From positions 62,001-126,000 of the forward strand of contig CAYFLR010000002.1 in the NCBI GenBank assembly GCA_964343805.1: a stretch of 64,000 nt of DNA, in the 5' to 3' direction. The notes beneath the pieces were generated by a model. That model did no database searches. It worked only from the letters and a program-made list of their open reading frames with translations, and was not told the DNA's origin. Source of the stretch: CAYFLR01 sp964343805 (GTDB taxonomy: Bacteria > Bdellovibrionota_B > Oligoflexia > CAYFLR01). Of the stretch, positions 62,082 through 64,000 are shown one piece after another (position 1 is the stretch's first letter; each line of letters starts with the position of its first letter). The translations under genes were made by a program, and so were the position numbers.

Positions 62082-62558
62082 GTATTTACCTGCTGTAATG
62101 GGGATAAAGCGCATGCGAGTGAAAGTGTTTTGAGTCTCTTTCACTGCGACTCTTTTTTCCCGCTCTTTTTTCTTCTCCCGATTCAATTTCCGGCGCGTCC
62201 AAGCCAAAAGGTCTTCCAGATTAAGTTTATGCTTAGAGCTGATAATTGTTTCAATCCCTTCGAAATGAATTTGCCTTTCTGGAAAAGCGGATCGATAAGG
62301 TTGACTGAGCGGGTTAATCACCTTGCCTTTTTCTAATCCCCTCAAAAAAGGCTCTAAATCTAAAAGAGAGAGAATATTCATCTCCATCAGAGCCTCTAAA
62401 TAAGAGGTGAGCTTTAGGGTGGGCGACTCTGCCGGTAAGCGAGGAGTCATAAATTGGTTGCGGCGGAGAGTTTTACATTTTGTTTCTTGGCTCAGTACGG
62501 GGGGGATAAACCCCACTGAGACAATCCAAAAAGTAAGTACTATTTTATAAATAGACAA
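62082..62558 (-). CDS. FGE-fold protein, N-terminal part (paralogue 3)
   Basis: About 159 residues. Signal peptide (MSIYKIVLTFWIVSVGFIPPVLS) then QETKCKTLRR. Residues ~45-130 are the helical module shared with paralogues 1 and 2 (LTSYLEALMEMNILS, INPLSQPYRS, IHFEGIETII, LLAWTRRKL), followed by a Lys/Glu-rich helix and RMRFIPITAGKY, the first strand of the FGE fold, where the gap begins. It is the first of the exported minus-strand genes, downstream of the AAA_14 ATPase gene by 74 bases. Confidence 0.8.
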
Positions 62559-62632
62559 ATTTGTTCACCTAAAAACTTATGAGGACCTTATTATATGGAT
62601 TATAGCATACTTTCTGTTGATGGATATTCATC

Positions 62633-63874
62633 CTAAATAAATTGGATGGGAACTTGGATAATTTGGTTTGAAATCATTTGGATGGATTCACCGTTATTTA
62701 TAACTATACCGAACCGACACTTATTTCTTTCAATAAATTGCTTAAGTGAAAAGAGTTCATTGGATCTGACTCGCTGTCCCCATTTAATCTCGATAGGGAG
62801 AATTCCAAAATGAGCATCTAAAACTAAATCTACTTCTGCTCCTCCTTTTGTTTGGAAATAATAAGGAATTACCTCAGTGGTTAAGATTGAATTGAGATTT
62901 TTCATAATCTCTTCAGTGACGAAGTTTTCAAAAATTCTACCTACCTTAGGATGTTTAAAAAGTGAATCAAAGTCACTGATTTTTTGCAAAAAGCATAGCA
63001 ATCCACTGTCTCTGAATCCCCCTCTAGGCATTTTTACAATAGATTTGGAGGGATCCTTATGAAATGAAAATAAATTTCTCCAAACAAAGGATCCATGAGC
63101 TATATCAAGGTAATCCCGAGCTGTTGTTTGTGAAATATCAAGGCTTCTGGCTAATTCAGCTTTGTTAATCAGTTGACCTGAAAGGGGTGAGAGCATTTGA
63201 ACAAATCGTCTATATTTTATAATGTCAAGCTTAGGGAATAACTTGCGAATATCTCGGTTGATATAGCTCTTAAAATACTCATTCATCCAGATTTTATGAT
63301 CTTCAGCTTCTTGGAAACTTGATAATTCAGGATAACCTCCATGGATCATGGCGTGTTGAACTTGTCCTTCTTCGATGGGATCTGATAGTGTTAGAATATC
63401 TTCAATTTGGAGGGGCTTTTTCTCATCTTCTAAAAATGAAAATAATTTACTGGGCTTTGCCTTAGACTGCTCTCTACCGGTAAAAGTGCCTAATTCTACC
63501 ACAGCTATGCGGCCAGCAAGAGATTCAGTAATATGTTTTAACAGTTCTATAGAACTTGAACCAGTTACAATAAACCTCCCCTTAAGTGATCTATTTTGAT
63601 CAATGACCCCTCGTAGAATTTTAAAAATTTCGGGTAGTTCTTGAGCTTCATCAATTATAAGTTTATTTGGGTATTGTTTGAAAAAGAACTTTGGATCACT
63701 TTGAATTCTATCTAAGTCATCTGTATCCTCAAGATCTACATAGTTCCAATCATGACCTATGTATTTAGCAAGTGAGCTTTTACCACACTGTCTCACCCCC
63801 ACTATAGCTACAACGGGAAAGAGGGTGAGCAGTTTGGTTATTTTTCTCTCAACAATACGGTTAATATATTCCAT
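62633..63874 (-). CDS. AAA_14 / DUF4143 ATPase
   Basis: 413-residue protein. N-terminal AAA_14 P-loop ATPase with Walker A GVRQCGKSSL and Walker B LIIDEAQELPEIF, sensor TGSSS. A winged-helix-like middle (LINKAELARSLDISQTTARDYLDI) and a DUF4143 C-terminus whose EVDLVLDAHFGILPIEIKWG is a PD-(D/E)xK-like nuclease signature (Asp...Glu-x-Lys). Family function is not settled, and many copies sit as mobile or defence-like singletons. No signal peptide. It is on the same strand as FGE-like paralogue 3 but 74 bases away, so a functional link is unproven. Confidence 0.92.
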   Translation of the reverse strand: MEYINRIVERKITKLLTLFPVVAIVGVRQCGKSSLAKYIGHDWNYVDLEDTDDLDRIQSDPKFFFKQYPNKLIIDEAQELPEIFKILRGVIDQNRSLKGRFIVTGSSSIELLKHITESLAGRIAVVELGTFTGREQSKAKPSKLFSFLEDEKKPLQIEDILTLSDPIEEGQVQHAMIHGGYPELSSFQEAEDHKIWMNEYFKSYINRDIRKLFPKLDIIKYRRFVQMLSPLSGQLINKAELARSLDISQTTARDYLDIAHGSFVWRNLFSFHKDPSKSIVKMPRGGFRDSGLLCFLQKISDFDSLFKHPKVGRIFENFVTEEIMKNLNSILTTEVIPYYFQTKGGAEVDLVLDAHFGILPIEIKWGQRVRSNELFSLKQFIERNKCRFGIVINNGESIQMISNQIIQVPIQFI

Positions 63875-63911
63875 TTCTCCACTTTACCTGGAGAATTTAC
63901 CGGTGTCAATG

Positions 63912-64000
63912 CTATTGAGCATAGAGATCTAACACCCCATTTAAGAGTTCATTCGCCACCGTTTTTTGATAAGCACAGGTGCTTCCATCATAAGAGAACT
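63912..64000 (-). CDS. C-terminus of an unidentified gene (partial)
   Basis: A minus-strand frame enters from the right edge and ends at 63912. The last ~28 residues read FSYDGSTCAYQKTVANELLN... and look coding, but too little is present to name a family. Confidence 0.4.
   Translation of the reverse strand, partial: FSYDGSTCAYQKTVANELLNGVLDLYAQ

Noticed and set aside
52154..62558. Calling the FGE-like genes sulfatase-activating enzymes
   Set aside because: Catalytic Cys are absent and no sulfatase gene is in the window.

Overview
The window looks like a chromosomal segment of a Gram-negative, AT-leaning bacterium, most probably a Bdellovibrionota or related 'deltaproteobacterial' lineage. 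This placement is inference, from a TIGR02147-type HTH regulator, a characteristic HNH protein, many Sec-exported proteins, and outer-membrane and lipoprotein genes. No rRNA, tRNA, CRISPR array, insertion sequence or phage gene was seen. Three runs of N mark it as a scaffold. Each of the three gaps closes in frame if the contig ends overlap by 1-4 bases, so the genes across them are probably intact.

Layout. 1-6.8 kb: RND efflux pump (5' end cut by the window), CDGSH iron-sulfur protein, lipoprotein with a beta-lactamase-type fold, outer-membrane barrel. 6.8-13.8 kb: unknown frameshifted gene, subtilisin-like protease, frameshifted persulfide dioxygenase-rhodanese, peroxiredoxin, AEC transporter. 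13.9-25.1 kb: hybrid-cluster protein behind an FNR-type site, 7TM-DISM hybrid kinase, a glycogen-synthase-like GT5 enzyme carrying a signal peptide, regulator, M48 protease, DUF1858-IscA fusion, proline dehydrogenase. 25.2-28.6 kb: secreted unknowns and a broken GH13 amylase. 28.7-41.9 kb: a dense two-component island with eight complete or partial phosphorelay proteins on the two strands, a sigma-54 activator, and a Tat-exported solute-binding protein without a permease. 41.9-50.7 kb: secreted unknowns, CoA-transferase, lipase, then a TetR / hydrolase / KASIII-like / SDR / thiolase operon for short acyl-CoA metabolism. 50.7-64 kb: an HNH protein and a minus-strand block in which a MoxR/RavA-like AAA+ ATPase, a transglutaminase-vWA protein and three SUMF1/FGE-fold paralogues all carry N-terminal export signals, followed by an AAA_14/DUF4143 ATPase.

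Main points. (1) The MoxR / vWA-transglutaminase / FGE-like block resembles MoxR-vWA modules, but with signal peptides on every member, FGE domains lacking the catalytic cysteines, and a recurring ~80-residue helical module that I do not recognise. (2) Two ~128-nt hairpin elements, 38 kb apart and each directly behind a stop codon, differ at paired positions in a compensatory way (five base pairs), which points to a selected secondary structure. (3) The GT5 enzyme and the AAA+ ATPase need nucleotide substrates normally confined to the cytoplasm yet look exported; a role outside the cell (for example in prey, if the organism is predatory) is speculation.
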